Shown piece after piece: positions 29,332-38,697 of a DNA stretch of 64,000 nucleotides. This stretch comes from Clostridium sp. 26_22 (GTDB lineage: Bacteria; Bacillota; Clostridia; TANB77; CAG-508), in NCBI GenBank assembly GCA_001916005.1, contig MNRP01000045.1, positions 21,403 to 85,402 on the forward strand, in the 5' to 3' direction. A program made the translations under genes and the position numbers. The notes under the pieces are model-generated. The model had not been told where the DNA came from and did not search any database. It saw only the letters and a program-made list of their open reading frames with translations. How positions within the stretch are numbered: the stretch's first letter is position 1; each line of letters starts with the position of its first letter.

Positions 29332-31261
29332 ATATATCTAAGTTTTGAACATATTTTGCATTTTGTTGTATAAATTCTCTTCTAGGTTCAACTTCATCAC
29401 CCATTAATAAAGTAAATGTTTCATCTGCTTTTATTGCATCATCCATTGTTACTTTTACAAGAATTCTTGTTTCTGGGTTCATTGTTGTTTCCCATAATTG
29501 TTCTGGGTTCATTTCTCCTAGACCTTTATATCTTTGTAATCCTAATTGGTCTCTAGAAATACCTTTTTTCTCTAAATCGCTATATGATTTTGCTAAATCT
29601 TCATCTGTATAGCAATAAATATCTTCCATTCCTTTTTTAGATAATTTATATAGTGGTGGTTGTGCTAAAAATACATTTCCATTTTCTATTAATGGTCTCA
29701 TGTATCTAAAGAAGAATGTTAATAATAATGTTCTGATATGTGCACCATCAACATCGGCATCTGCCATGATTATTACTTTTCCATATCTTATTTTTGTTAT
29801 ATCAAAATCATTTCCAATTCCAGCTCCAACGGCTAAAATAACTGGATTTAATTTATCATTTCCATATATTTTATCAGCTCTTGCTTTTTCAACATTAAGC
29901 ATTTTTCCCCATAATGGTAATATTGCTTGGAATTTTCTATCTCTTCCTTGTTTTGCACTTCCTCCAGCAGAGTCTCCTTCGACTATGTATACTTCACATT
30001 CTTCTGGATTTTTACTACTACAATCAGCTAATTTTCCTGGTAATGTTGATGTTTCTAGTGAACTTTTCTTTCTTACTAATTCCCTAGCTTTTCTTGCTGC
30101 TTCTCTTGCTCTTGACGCACTTACACATTTTTCTAATATTGCTTTTGCTACTTGAGGATTTTCTTCTAAGAATGTTGCTAATGCATCATTTACCATACTT
30201 TGAACAACACCTGTAACTTCACTGTTTCCTAATTTTGTTTTAGTTTGTCCTTCAAATTGTGGTTCTTTAACTTTAACAGAAACAACCGCTGTTATTCCTT
30301 CTCTTATATCTTCACCTTGTAAATTTGCTTCTTTTTCTTTTATTATATTATGACTTCTTGCATAATCATTAAATACTTTTGTTAATGCTCTTTTAAATCC
30401 TTCTAAGTGAGTTCCACCTTCTATTGTGTTTATATTATTAACAAATGTATATATATTTTCTGAATAACTTGTTGTATATTGAATTGCTATTTCAACTGGA
30501 ACTTCTCCAGCTCTTTCTATATAAATTGGTGTTGGATGTATTTTTTCTTTGTTTTTATTTAAAAATTCAACAAATGAAATTAATCCACCTTCATAACAAA
30601 AATCTGCTTTTTTGATGTTTTCTGGGTCTCTTTTATCTTCTAATGTTATTTTTAAACCTTTTGTTAAAAATGCTATTTCTCTTAATCTTTTTTCAAGAAC
30701 TTCATATTCATAATCTAAGCTTTCAAAAATTGTATCATCTGCTAAAAATCTTACTTTTGTTCCAGTTTTCTTTGATTCACCTATTTTTTCAAGTTTTTTA
30801 ACAGTTTTTCCTTTTTCAAAACTCATTTGGTAAATTCCGCCATCTCTTTCAATTGTGACTTCTGTCCATGCGGATAGAGCATTTACAACTGAAGCACCTA
30901 CTCCGTGAAGACCTCCAGAAACTTTATAACCACTATCTCCACCAAATTTTCCTCCAGCATGTAGAACTGTATATACTGTTTCCGCAGTAGATATATGTGT
31001 TTTTGGATGTATTTCTACAGGAATTCCTCTACCATTATCTTGAACTGATATTATATTTCCTGGTTCGATTTTAACATTTATTTCTGTACAATATCCTGCT
31101 AAAGCTTCATCTACACCATTATCAACTATTTCATAAACCATATGATGTAAACCTCTTACTGATGTACTTCCTATGTACATACCTGGTCTCTTTCTTACAG
31201 CCTCTAGACCTTCTAAGACTTGGATTTGCTCTGCACCATATTTGTGATTGTATTTTTCCAT
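29330..31261 (-). CDS. gyrB: DNA gyrase subunit B
   Basis: 643 aa, full length. The N-terminal GHKL ATPase has [20 protein letters not shown] and [16 protein letters not shown] transducer domain follows, and the Toprim domain shows EGDSAGGSA, the catalytic acidic cluster [11 protein letters not shown] and the end [17 protein letters not shown]. It lies 14 nt downstream of recF, with TAGGAGG before the ATG. It supercoils DNA together with GyrA, encoded 6.4 kb further along the same strand. Confidence 0.98.
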   Translation of the reverse strand: MEKYNHKYGAEQIQVLEGLEAVRKRPGMYIGSTSVRGLHHMVYEIVDNGVDEALAGYCTEINVKIEPGNIISVQDNGRGIPVEIHPKTHISTAETVYTVLHAGGKFGGDSGYKVSGGLHGVGASVVNALSAWTEVTIERDGGIYQMSFEKGKTVKKLEKIGESKKTGTKVRFLADDTIFESLDYEYEVLEKRLREIAFLTKGLKITLEDKRDPENIKKADFCYEGGLISFVEFLNKNKEKIHPTPIYIERAGEVPVEIAIQYTTSYSENIYTFVNNINTIEGGTHLEGFKRALTKVFNDYARSHNIIKEKEANLQGEDIREGITAVVSVKVKEPQFEGQTKTKLGNSEVTGVVQSMVNDALATFLEENPQVAKAILEKCVSASRAREAARKARELVRKKSSLETSTLPGKLADCSSKNPEECEVYIVEGDSAGGSAKQGRDRKFQAILPLWGKMLNVEKARADKIYGNDKLNPVILAVGAGIGNDFDITKIRYGKVIIMADADVDGAHIRTLLLTFFFRYMRPLIENGNVFLAQPPLYKLSKKGMEDIYCYTDEDLAKSYSDLEKKGISRDQLGLQRYKGLGEMNPEQLWETTMNPETRILVKVTMDDAIKADETFTLLMGDEVEPRREFIQQNAKYVQNLDI

Positions 31262-31275
31262 ACTTTGTTTTCCTC

Positions 31276-32349
31276 CTATTTCTGTTTAAATATTTTTCCA
31301 TTAGACACATTATATTCCAAATATTCTAAATTTTCAATATCTAATTTTTCAGTTCCCGTAATTATTACTTGTGTATCTTTTATATTTTCTAAAAAATTTT
31401 TTCTTCTTGTACTATCCAATTCAGACATAAAATCATCTAATAATAAAATTGGGTATTCCCCTATTTCATCTTTTATTACTTGTAATTCAGATAACTTCAA
31501 AGAAAGCATTGCTGTTCTGTTTTGTCCTTGGGAACCATATATATTTATTTCTTTCTTATTTATATATATCACAAAATCGTCTCGATGTACACCCTTTGTT
31601 GTAAAACCTTTTATTATGTCTAATTTTCTTCTTTCTTTTAATAATTTTAAATAATTTTCTTTATTATTACATTCTGTAATATATTCAATTTCTATTTTTT
31701 CTTTTTCATCTGTTATATTATTATGTATTTTTTCTATTTTATTAGTTATTTTTTCTATAAACTCTTGTCTATATTCACAAATTTTTATTGCATATTCTGC
31801 TAACTTTTCATCCCAAATATCTAATAAATTCTCATCTTTTCTTTCTTCTTTTATTTGTCTTAAATATTTATTTCTTTGCTCTATTGTTTTTAAATAAGAA
31901 TTTAAAATGTGCATATAATTTGGTCTTAATTGGCTTATCATAATATCTAAAAATCTTCTTCTATTTTGTGGTCCGCCTTTTAAGATATTAATATCATCTG
32001 GTGTAAAAATTACAGTATTTATATTTCCTAATAATTCACTTAATTTTTTAATTTTTATTCCATTAATAAATATATTTTTTTTATCACATAATTCTATTTT
32101 AATTTTTCCATCTCTATCTGATTTTTCATATTCTATTTCTATTAATGAATTCTTTTCATTTAATTTTATCATTTCAGAATCTTTTTTTGCTCTAAATGAT
32201 TTTCCTAAACTACATAAAAAAATTGCTTCTATTATATTAGTTTTTCCCTGTGCATTTTCTCCATAAAAAATATTTATATTTTTTTCAAAATTAATTTCTT
32301 GTTCTTGATAATTCCTAAAATTATTTAATTTTATTTTTTTTATCCACAT
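31276..32349 (-). CDS. recF: DNA repair and recombination protein RecF
   Basis: 357 aa from the ATG at 32349; the in-frame ATG at 32361 lies upstream of the GGGG-type ribosome-binding site and would add four atypical residues. Walker A is [14 protein letters not shown], the ABC-like signature region is [16 protein letters not shown], and Walker B is [12 protein letters not shown]. RecF loads RecA at gaps with RecO and RecR. It leads the recF-gyrB pair. The usual S4-domain gene between dnaN and recF is absent. Confidence 0.96.
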   Translation of the reverse strand: MWIKKIKLNNFRNYQEQEINFEKNINIFYGENAQGKTNIIEAIFLCSLGKSFRAKKDSEMIKLNEKNSLIEIEYEKSDRDGKIKIELCDKKNIFINGIKIKKLSELLGNINTVIFTPDDINILKGGPQNRRRFLDIMISQLRPNYMHILNSYLKTIEQRNKYLRQIKEERKDENLLDIWDEKLAEYAIKICEYRQEFIEKITNKIEKIHNNITDEKEKIEIEYITECNNKENYLKLLKERRKLDIIKGFTTKGVHRDDFVIYINKKEINIYGSQGQNRTAMLSLKLSELQVIKDEIGEYPILLLDDFMSELDSTRRKNFLENIKDTQVIITGTEKLDIENLEYLEYNVSNGKIFKQK

Positions 32350-32490
32350 TTTGTACCCCATTTTTATAATTTAAAACTATTTTTATCTTTTTTTTTCTAA
32401 TTTATTCTATTTTTTTCTAATTTTTCCTATTTTTTATAATTTTAATTTATTTTATTTTTTTATTTTTAATATTAAATTATATTTATAAAA

Positions 32491-32677
32491 AATTAAATTG
32501 TCTTATTTTGGATTCTCGTGCTTCGTTTTTTTCCTATTTTTTATTTTTTTAATATTTATTTTTCTATTTTTTTTTAATTTATTCTATTTTTTTCTATTTT
32601 TTTCATAATTATTTTTATTTTTTAATAATTAAATTATATTATAAAAAAATTAAATCGTCTTATTTTGGATTTTCGTG
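32491..32677. repeat. T-rich dnaN-recF spacer with an imperfect tandem repeat
   Basis: The ~500-nt gap between recF and dnaN holds no ORF. A 30-nt core occurs at 32491-32520 and again at 32648-32677 (28 of 30 identical), each embedded in long T-runs and repeated TTTATTCTATTTTTTTCTA-type blocks, giving a period of about 157 nt. TCCACAA and TTGTGGA at about 32773-32799 form a small inverted repeat next to the dnaN terminator. The plus strand is strongly T-rich. Confidence 0.7.
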
Positions 32678-32816
32678 TGTCTTTTTTTTTTAGTTTTTAT
32701 ATTTTTATCTTTTTTTTTCTAATTTATTCTATTTTTTTCTATTTTTTATAAATCGTTTTTTTTTGATAAATAATCCACAATTTATTAAAAGTTTGTGGAA
32801 AACTTTTTCTTTAAAA

Positions 32817-32852
32817 GAATAAAAAGTAAGAATAATATCTTACTTTTTATTC
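32817..32852 (-). terminator. Terminator of dnaN
   Basis: A 15-bp perfect stem (32838-32852 with 32817-32831, 6-nt loop) overlaps the dnaN stop codon and is followed by T-rich sequence on the minus strand. Confidence 0.8.
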
Positions 32853-33965
32853 TTCTTTAAGTCTAATTGGTAAAATCATATAAACATAGTCTTTGTTTTC
32901 AGCAGATTTAATTAAGCATGGAGATATACTTGTTCCAAACTCAACAAAAACATCTTCATCATCAATAGCTTTTAAACTATCTAAGAAATATTTTGGATTA
33001 AATCCTGCTTCTAAGTTTTTACCTTCTGTTGAAACAAATAATTCTTCTTTTGCATCTCCAGTTTGATTTGTACAAGAAATTGTCACTTTTCCAATATCTA
33101 CATTTACTTTTACTGGATATTTTTTCTCTTTTTCAACAGATGAAGCTGATATTAAACTAACTCTTTCAAAACTATTTTGTAAATTATTTTTATTTACTTT
33201 TATTCTTGTTTCCCAATTTTCTGGAATTACATTTTTGTAATTTAAAAATTCTCCATCTAATATTCTAGTTACAATTTTGCAATTATCCATTTCAAATAAT
33301 GCTTGATTTTTTGCAACACCTATTTTTATTGTTTCAAAAGAATCTAATAAAATTTTATTTACTTCATTTAAAGTTTTTCCTGGTATTACAGCACTAAAGT
33401 CGTTTGTTTGTTTATTTAAATACATACTTCTTAAAGCTAATCTAAAACCGTCTACAGCAACAATATTTAATTTATTAGATTTTATTTCAAACAAACATCC
33501 TGTAAATATTGGTCTATTTTCTTCTGTGCTTACTGCAAATATTGTTTTTCTAATCATATTTTTTAAAGTATTTTGTTCTAATTCTATTGAATTTTCAACT
33601 TCAATTTTTGGAAGTTCTGGAAATTCATCAGGATTCATTGTTGCTAATTTATATAAAGAACCTTCACATTCTATTTCTAATAGATTTTTTTCATTTAAAG
33701 TAATTGAAATTTCAGTATCTGGTAATTTTCTAATAATTTCACTAAACATTATGGCATTTACTACTGTACTTCCTTGTTCTTTTACTTCACATTCCATTAC
33801 ATATTCTATTCCAATTTCTAAATCATAAGTTGTTAATTTAACCTCGTTATCATTTGTTTGAATAAGTATACCTTCTAGTATAGGCATTGTTGTTTTTGAT
33901 GCTACACCTTTAACTACGGAATTAAGAGCTTTTAATATTTTATCTTTGTAACATACAATTTTCAT
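32847..33965 (-). CDS. dnaN: DNA polymerase III sliding clamp (beta subunit)
   Basis: 372 aa, full length with three clamp domains. Typical segments are the start KIVCYKDKILKALNSVVKGV, IFTGCLFEI, VAVDGFRLALRS, NPKYFLDSL and the C-terminal YVYMILPIRL, which shapes the partner-binding pocket. GAGGAGG precedes the ATG. Gene order dnaA-dnaN on the same strand, separated by a DnaA-box region, is the usual Firmicutes origin layout. Confidence 0.98.
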   Translation of the reverse strand: MKIVCYKDKILKALNSVVKGVASKTTMPILEGILIQTNDNEVKLTTYDLEIGIEYVMECEVKEQGSTVVNAIMFSEIIRKLPDTEISITLNEKNLLEIECEGSLYKLATMNPDEFPELPKIEVENSIELEQNTLKNMIRKTIFAVSTEENRPIFTGCLFEIKSNKLNIVAVDGFRLALRSMYLNKQTNDFSAVIPGKTLNEVNKILLDSFETIKIGVAKNQALFEMDNCKIVTRILDGEFLNYKNVIPENWETRIKVNKNNLQNSFERVSLISASSVEKEKKYPVKVNVDIGKVTISCTNQTGDAKEELFVSTEGKNLEAGFNPKYFLDSLKAIDDEDVFVEFGTSISPCLIKSAENKDYVYMILPIRLKEE

Positions 33966-34307
33966 TTTGAAAACCTCCTCTATATATTTTTAATAATAAT
34001 ATAATATTTTTAGTAGTATTAGTATTAGGTCCTGTGGAAACTGTGGAAAACTATGTTGAAAGTTGAAATCCCTAACAAAATTGTTGTGAATAACTTAGTG
34101 GAAAAGTTGTCGAAATTTCCACACTTAAAAATTTAAGTTGTGTAAAACTGAGATATTCACAGTTTATAAACAGGTTATTAACATGTGGCTGTGGATATCA
34201 AATGTGTTGCTTCCGTAAGAAGAATTTCGAAATTTTTTTCCAAACAATAATTTTTCCAAACATAAATTTTAAAAAATTTCTAAAAAACATGGTATTATTA
34301 TTTTTGA
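33966..34307. promoter_or_regulatory. dnaA-dnaN intergenic region with DnaA-box-like sites
   Basis: 340 nt with no gene. DnaA-box-like 9-mers are TGTGGAAAC at 34033, TGTGGAAAA at 34042, TGTGAATAA (the reverse of TTATTCACA) at 34085, ATATTCACA at 34153 and TGTGGATAT at 34190. Together with the cluster upstream of dnaA this resembles the bipartite origin of Bacillus. It also carries the dnaN leader. None is a perfect TTATCCACA. Confidence 0.7.
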
Positions 34308-35660
34308 TTATTTTTTATCATTTACAATTATGTTTTTCACACTTTCCACAATTAGCTTTGTACTATTCTTATCTTTTATTTCTTTTGCTATTTTATTATA
34401 ACCATGCATTACTGTTGAATGGTCTCTATTACCGAATTCAACACCAATTTGAGGAAATGACATTCCAGCAATTTCTCTACATAGGTACATTGCAATTTGT
34501 CTTGGAAATGCAATATCGTTTGATCTTTTACTTCCAGCTAACTCTTCTTTATCAATACTAAAATATTTTGATACGGTTTCTTTAATGAAATCAGAAGAAA
34601 TAACCTTTTCGCTTTCGTATTTAAATTCATTTATAATGTTTTCGGCTAATTCTATTGTTATTGGGCTGTGAGTTAATGAGGCTCTTGCAACTATTTTATT
34701 GAATACTCCCTCCAACTCCCTAATATTAGAATCAATTTTTGTTGCTATATCTGATAATATAGAATCATCAATAATTATGTTTTCATCTTGAGCTTTTTTT
34801 CTTAATATAGCTAAACGAGTTTCATAATCAGGACAAGAAATATCGGCTAAAAGCCCCCATTCAAATCTTGATTTTAATCTGTCCTCAAGAAATTCAATAT
34901 CTCTTGGTGGTTTATCACTTGAGATAATTATTTGTTTTCCATTTTCTCTTAAAGTATTAAAAGTATGGAAAAATTCTTCTTGAACTCTGTCTTTACCTGC
35001 AATAAATTGAATATCATCGATTAATAAAACGTCTATATTTCTATATTTATTTCTAAATATTTCTGTTTTATTGTCTTTAATAGCATTTATTAGTTGGTTT
35101 GTAAATTTTTCTGATGTAACATATAGAACGTTAGAAGCTGTATTATCTTCAACTATTCTGTTCCCTATTGCATGCATTAAGTGAGTTTTTCCTAAACCAA
35201 CACCACCGTATAGAAATAATGGATTATATGATTTTCCAGGTTCATTCCCCACTGCTAATGCAGCTGCGTGTGCAAATCTATTATTATTTCCAACAACGAA
35301 AGTTTCAAAAGTATATTTTGGATTTAATGTTGAATGATTACTTTCAAGTTCTGCTTCAGGAACATTTGATTTTTTGTCTGTTATAATATTATTGTTTTCT
35401 TCAGTTTCTTTTGATAAATCAATAACAGAAAAAGTCCAATCTTTATTTGTTATAAATCTTAAAGTATTGAAAATTAAGCTATTAAATTTATTTTCAATGA
35501 AATCTTTTTGATATTCAGATACTGTTGTAAAAACAATATTATCTTTTTCGATTGCTCTTATTCCTAAAGGTTTAATCCAGGTCTCAAATGAAATTTTTGA
35601 AACTTCATCTTCTAACAATTCTTTTAGCTTGTTTAAAAGTTCGTCCTTATCGATTGACAT
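34308..35660 (-). CDS. dnaA: Chromosomal replication initiator DnaA
   Basis: 450 aa from the ATG at 35660, 8 nt after AAAGGA; the longer reading from 35705 runs through that site. Domain I (~1-90; KISFETWIKPLGI) is followed by a short linker, then the AAA+ domain with Walker A (GGVGLGKTHL), Walker B (VLLIDDIQFIAG) and sensor segments. The C-terminal helix-turn-helix has the DnaA signature NRDHSTVMHGYNKI. It binds the 9-mer boxes on both sides of its gene to open the origin. A perfect TTATCCACA lies just upstream of its leader, so autoregulation is likely. Confidence 0.98.
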   Translation of the reverse strand: MSIDKDELLNKLKELLEDEVSKISFETWIKPLGIRAIEKDNIVFTTVSEYQKDFIENKFNSLIFNTLRFITNKDWTFSVIDLSKETEENNNIITDKKSNVPEAELESNHSTLNPKYTFETFVVGNNNRFAHAAALAVGNEPGKSYNPLFLYGGVGLGKTHLMHAIGNRIVEDNTASNVLYVTSEKFTNQLINAIKDNKTEIFRNKYRNIDVLLIDDIQFIAGKDRVQEEFFHTFNTLRENGKQIIISSDKPPRDIEFLEDRLKSRFEWGLLADISCPDYETRLAILRKKAQDENIIIDDSILSDIATKIDSNIRELEGVFNKIVARASLTHSPITIELAENIINEFKYESEKVISSDFIKETVSKYFSIDKEELAGSKRSNDIAFPRQIAMYLCREIAGMSFPQIGVEFGNRDHSTVMHGYNKIAKEIKDKNSTKLIVESVKNIIVNDKK

Positions 35661-36030
35661 TTTATTCATCCTTTCTAACAAAATTATCCACAATGTTTTC
35701 CACAACTGTTGATAAGTCTGTAATATTTTTGTAAAAAAACATTAAAAATTGCGAACAGAATTTTAGTTGATATCTGGGCAAAAATCTTAATTTTTTTTCG
35801 TAATTTATATAATAGCAAATTTTATATAAATTAGTCAATAGGGTTGTGGAAAATTTTTTTGAATTGTGGAAAAGAATGTATTTTTTTGTGGAAAAAGTTA
35901 TAATATTACAAAAATGTTATAAAAATTTAATCTAAAACAATAAAAATCAATTTACATAAGGTAATATTGAGTGAAAATTAAAAATTTTAAAAAACACTTG
36001 ACAAAACTCAAAAATCTACGGTATAATCGA
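35661..36030. other. oriC: Replication origin (oriC) between dnaA and rpmH
   Basis: A gene-free divergent region. It contains a consensus DnaA box TTATCCACA at 35684-35692, TTTTCCACA at 35696, TGTTGATAA at 35707, and three evenly spaced TGTGGAAAA sites at 35845, 35865 and 35887. AT-rich stretches flank them. Genes to the left run on the minus strand and genes to the right on the plus strand, i.e. co-directional with replication leaving this point. The exact unwinding site cannot be fixed by eye. Confidence 0.8.
35998..36027 (+). promoter_or_regulatory. Promoter of rpmH-rnpA operon
   Basis: Consensus TTGACA (35998-36003) and consensus TATAAT (36022-36027) with an 18-nt spacer, the best sigma-70-type promoter in the window. 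Confidence 0.85.
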
Positions 36031-36101
36031 TATACTTATTATTTTGCAAAAATTTCCAAAAAAGGAATTTAATAAAGATAAAAACAGTAGGAGGTGCTAT
36101 T

Positions 36102-36236
36102 ATGAAAAGAACATTTCAACCAAAAACAAGACAAGAACAAAGAGAACACGGATTTATGAAAAGAATGAAAACTAGAGCTGGCAGAAACGTTTTAAAAGCT
36201 AGAAGAGCAAAAGGTAGAAAAAAATTAAGTGCTTAA
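36102..36236 (+). CDS. rpmH: 50S ribosomal protein L34
   Basis: 44 aa. The whole protein matches L34: [18 protein letters not shown], then [12 protein letters not shown] and [19 protein letters not shown] precedes the ATG. It is the first gene rightward from the origin, followed by rnpA, as in nearly all Firmicutes. Confidence 0.98.
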   Translation: MKRTFQPKTRQEQREHGFMKRMKTRAGRNVLKARRAKGRKKLSA

Positions 36237-36327
36237 TTTTATATTAAATTTGGCATGAATCTTTTAATGATTCTTGCCTTTTAATATAAAGTTTTTTCAT
36301 TTGCCTTTTAAGAAAGGGACGAACATA

Positions 36328-36690
36328 ATGAAAAAAACTAAAATGCTAAAAAAAAATTATGAATTTAGAAAAGTTTTATCAAAAGGAAAATATTATTCAG
36401 GAAAAAATATAGAAGCATATGTACTAGAAAATAACAAAAAAGATTGCAATTTTTTAGGACTAGCGATAAGTGTCAAAACTGCTAAAGCCGTAAAGAGAAA
36501 TATGATAAAAAGACTCCTTAGAGAAAATTATAAAATATTTGAAAATGATATTATCAATGGAGTAAGTATAGTATTTTTATGGAAAAAGGGAATAGATACA
36601 AAGAATGCTCAATTTAATAATATAAAAGATGATATGAATTATATTTTTGATAAAGCAAATTTAAAAATAGATAAAGCTCAGCAAATTTAG
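36328..36690 (+). CDS. rnpA: Ribonuclease P protein component
   Basis: 120 aa from the ATG at 36328 after AAAGGGA; the longer reading from 36274 adds unrelated residues. It begins KKTKMLKKNYEFRKVLSKGK, and the RNP-type RNA-binding motif is KAVKRNMIKRLLREN. It binds RNase P RNA to mature tRNA 5' ends. The rnpB RNA is not in this window. Confidence 0.95.
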   Translation: MKKTKMLKKNYEFRKVLSKGKYYSGKNIEAYVLENNKKDCNFLGLAISVKTAKAVKRNMIKRLLRENYKIFENDIINGVSIVFLWKKGIDTKNAQFNNIKDDMNYIFDKANLKIDKAQQI

Positions 36691-36708
36691 TTAATTAGGG
36701 AAAAATAA

Positions 36709-36927
36709 ATGAAAAAAATATTGATTAAAATAATTAATTTTTATCAAAAACATATTTCTTTATGGTTGCAAACCAAAAATATAAATTGTAAATTTTATCC
36801 GACTTGCTCTGAATATACAAAGCAAGCTATTGAAAAATATGGTGGAATAAAAGGTACATTTTTAGGAATTTGTAGAATTTTAAGATGCAATCCTTTTTCA
36901 AAAGGAGGGTATGACCCGTTAAAATGA
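36709..36927 (+). CDS. yidD: Membrane protein insertion efficiency factor YidD
   Basis: 72 aa with the YidD hallmarks: [32 protein letters not shown] and [19 protein letters not shown]. Cys residues are conserved. It lies between rnpA and yidC, with GGGAAAA before the ATG. The family assists YidC-dependent insertion at the membrane. Confidence 0.96.
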   Translation: MKKILIKIINFYQKHISLWLQTKNINCKFYPTCSEYTKQAIEKYGGIKGTFLGICRILRCNPFSKGGYDPLK

Positions 36928-36943
36928 GCTAGGAGGAGTTAAG

Positions 36944-37813
36944 ATGTTTCAATTTTTTGCAAACATTTTTGGCTATTTATTAGATATTATAAATCAATTT
37001 GTAAATAATTATGGTTTAGCTATAATTTTATTTACAGCTATAATAAAATTAATAATGTTGCCACTATCTATCAAACAACAACGATCTATGAAGAAAAATG
37101 CAGAACTTCAAGAAAAATTGAAAGTAATACAATTTAAATATAAAAATGATCCAGAAAAACTAAATAAAGAAACAATGGATTTATATAAACAAGAAAAAAT
37201 GAGTCCATTTAGTGGATGTTTTAGTGCAATAATACAATTTATTTTATTAATATCAATTTTCTATATGGTTAGATTCCCATTAACATATATGGAAAAAGTA
37301 GATAAAACCAAAATAGATACATATACACAGCAAATAAAAGATGCTGGAATGGACGTAAGTCAAGCATATTCTGAAATTGATATAATAAGAGAAATTGATT
37401 TTCTAAGAGAAAATAATCCAGAAGATGAAACATTAAAAAATATTAATATAAATATGAATTTCTTAGGGTTAGATTTAAGTAAAATACCACAACAAAATTT
37501 AGCAGATTGGACAGTTTATATAATACCAATTTTATATATTTTATCAACATTTGTATCAATGAGGTTAACGACTTCAATGCAAAATGCAAATAAAGATAAG
37601 AAAGAATTAACAGATGGCGAAAATAAAGAGACAGAAAGAAATGAAATGGAAGATGCAATGGATCAATCAAACAAAATGATGTCTTGGATGATGCCAATAA
37701 TGTCTGTTTCAATATCATTAGTAGCACCATTAGGACTAGCTTTATATTGGCTTGTAAATAATATATTAATGATAGGTGAAAGATTGGTTTTAAATAAAGT
37801 TGTAAAAGATTAA
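36944..37813 (+). CDS. yidC: Membrane protein insertase YidC/OxaA
   Basis: 289 aa, the short Gram-positive type. The conserved core begins NYGLAIILFTAIIKLIMLPL, followed by the charged hairpin (QRSMKKNAELQEKL), MSPFSGCFSAIIQFILL and three further helices with MSWMMPIMSVSISLVAPLGL near the end. It inserts and folds membrane proteins with or without Sec. AGGAGG precedes the ATG. Confidence 0.95.
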   Translation: MFQFFANIFGYLLDIINQFVNNYGLAIILFTAIIKLIMLPLSIKQQRSMKKNAELQEKLKVIQFKYKNDPEKLNKETMDLYKQEKMSPFSGCFSAIIQFILLISIFYMVRFPLTYMEKVDKTKIDTYTQQIKDAGMDVSQAYSEIDIIREIDFLRENNPEDETLKNININMNFLGLDLSKIPQQNLADWTVYIIPILYILSTFVSMRLTTSMQNANKDKKELTDGENKETERNEMEDAMDQSNKMMSWMMPIMSVSISLVAPLGLALYWLVNNILMIGERLVLNKVVKD

Positions 37814-37855
37814 AATATTATTTTTATATTGTTTTTCATGGAAAGGGATGGAAAG

Positions 37856-38551
37856 ATGGAGAAAAGTATTATTTCAGAAGGAAAAACAACAAATGAAGCA
37901 ATAGAAAAAGGTTTAAAAATTTTAAATGTATCAAAAAATAAAGTTGATATAAAAGTGTTAGAAAATGAAGAAAAAAGAAGTTTTTTCAGTATTTTAACAC
38001 CTAGAGTAGTAAAGGTTCAACTAACATTAAAAGATGTAGAAGAAGAACATAAAATTGTTAAAAAAGAAATTAATTTAAGCCAAGAAGAACAAGATATTGC
38101 AGTAAAAAATGTAGAAGAATTCTTAAAAGAATTTTTAAATAAATTAGAAAAAGATGAAAAAATAGAATACTCTATAAAAGCTGATAAATCAGGAGTATAT
38201 GTAAATATTAATGATAAAAATTTAGGCTATTTAATAGGGTATAGGGGAGAAACATTATATGCTTTACAAAATGTTTTATCAGCAATAGCTGGTAAAAAAA
38301 TAGAAAATAAAGTTAGAGTTTTTCTTGATATAGAGAGCTATAGAGCAAAAAGAGAAAAAACATTAGAAGAATTAGCTGAAAAAATATCAAAAACAGTTAT
38401 AAAAACTAAAAAATCTATTACTTTAGAGCCAATGCAAGCATATGAAAGAAAAATTATACACAGTAAGTTACAAAATAATGAATTAGTAACAACTAAAAGT
38501 ATAGGAGAAGAACCACGTAGAAGAGTGGTAATATCATTAAAAAATAAATAA
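37856..38551 (+). CDS. jag: RNA-binding protein KhpB/Jag
   Basis: 231 aa from the ATG at 37856 (AAGGGATGGA upstream). It has an N-terminal Jag domain (IISEGKTTNEAIEKGLKIL), a KH domain (~80-150; NLGYLIGYRGETLYALQNVL with the GxxG-type GYRG loop) and an R3H domain (~165-231; LEPMQAYERKIIHSKL, ending GEEPRRRVVISLK). Jag/KhpB binds RNA with KhpA and affects division and the envelope in Firmicutes. Standard position after yidC. Confidence 0.93.
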   Translation: MEKSIISEGKTTNEAIEKGLKILNVSKNKVDIKVLENEEKRSFFSILTPRVVKVQLTLKDVEEEHKIVKKEINLSQEEQDIAVKNVEEFLKEFLNKLEKDEKIEYSIKADKSGVYVNINDKNLGYLIGYRGETLYALQNVLSAIAGKKIENKVRVFLDIESYRAKREKTLEELAEKISKTVIKTKKSITLEPMQAYERKIIHSKLQNNELVTTKSIGEEPRRRVVISLKNK

Positions 38552-38568
38552 AATAATAAAAATCAGAG

Positions 38569-38623
38569 GTCAAAGGTCGATTTTTACTTTAAAAGTAATT
38601 TTCTATCTTTGGCTTTTATTTTG
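38569..38623 (+). terminator. Probable terminator between jag and mnmE
   Basis: GTCAAAG (38569-38575) pairs with CTTTGGC (38607-38613) through one wobble, with an inner ACTTT/AAAGT hairpin. TTTTATTTT follows. Confidence 0.5.
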
Positions 38624-38697
38624 TTAAAAGGCTTTTCAAAAGTTACATAATGTGGTAAAATATTTGAAGTGAAAAATAAAAAAGGAGAAAATAAATA

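Noticed and set aside
32362..32846. CRISPR array in the repetitive dnaN-recF gap
   Set aside because: Only two long imperfect copies of a T-rich unit, no short identical repeats with unique spacers and no cas genes.
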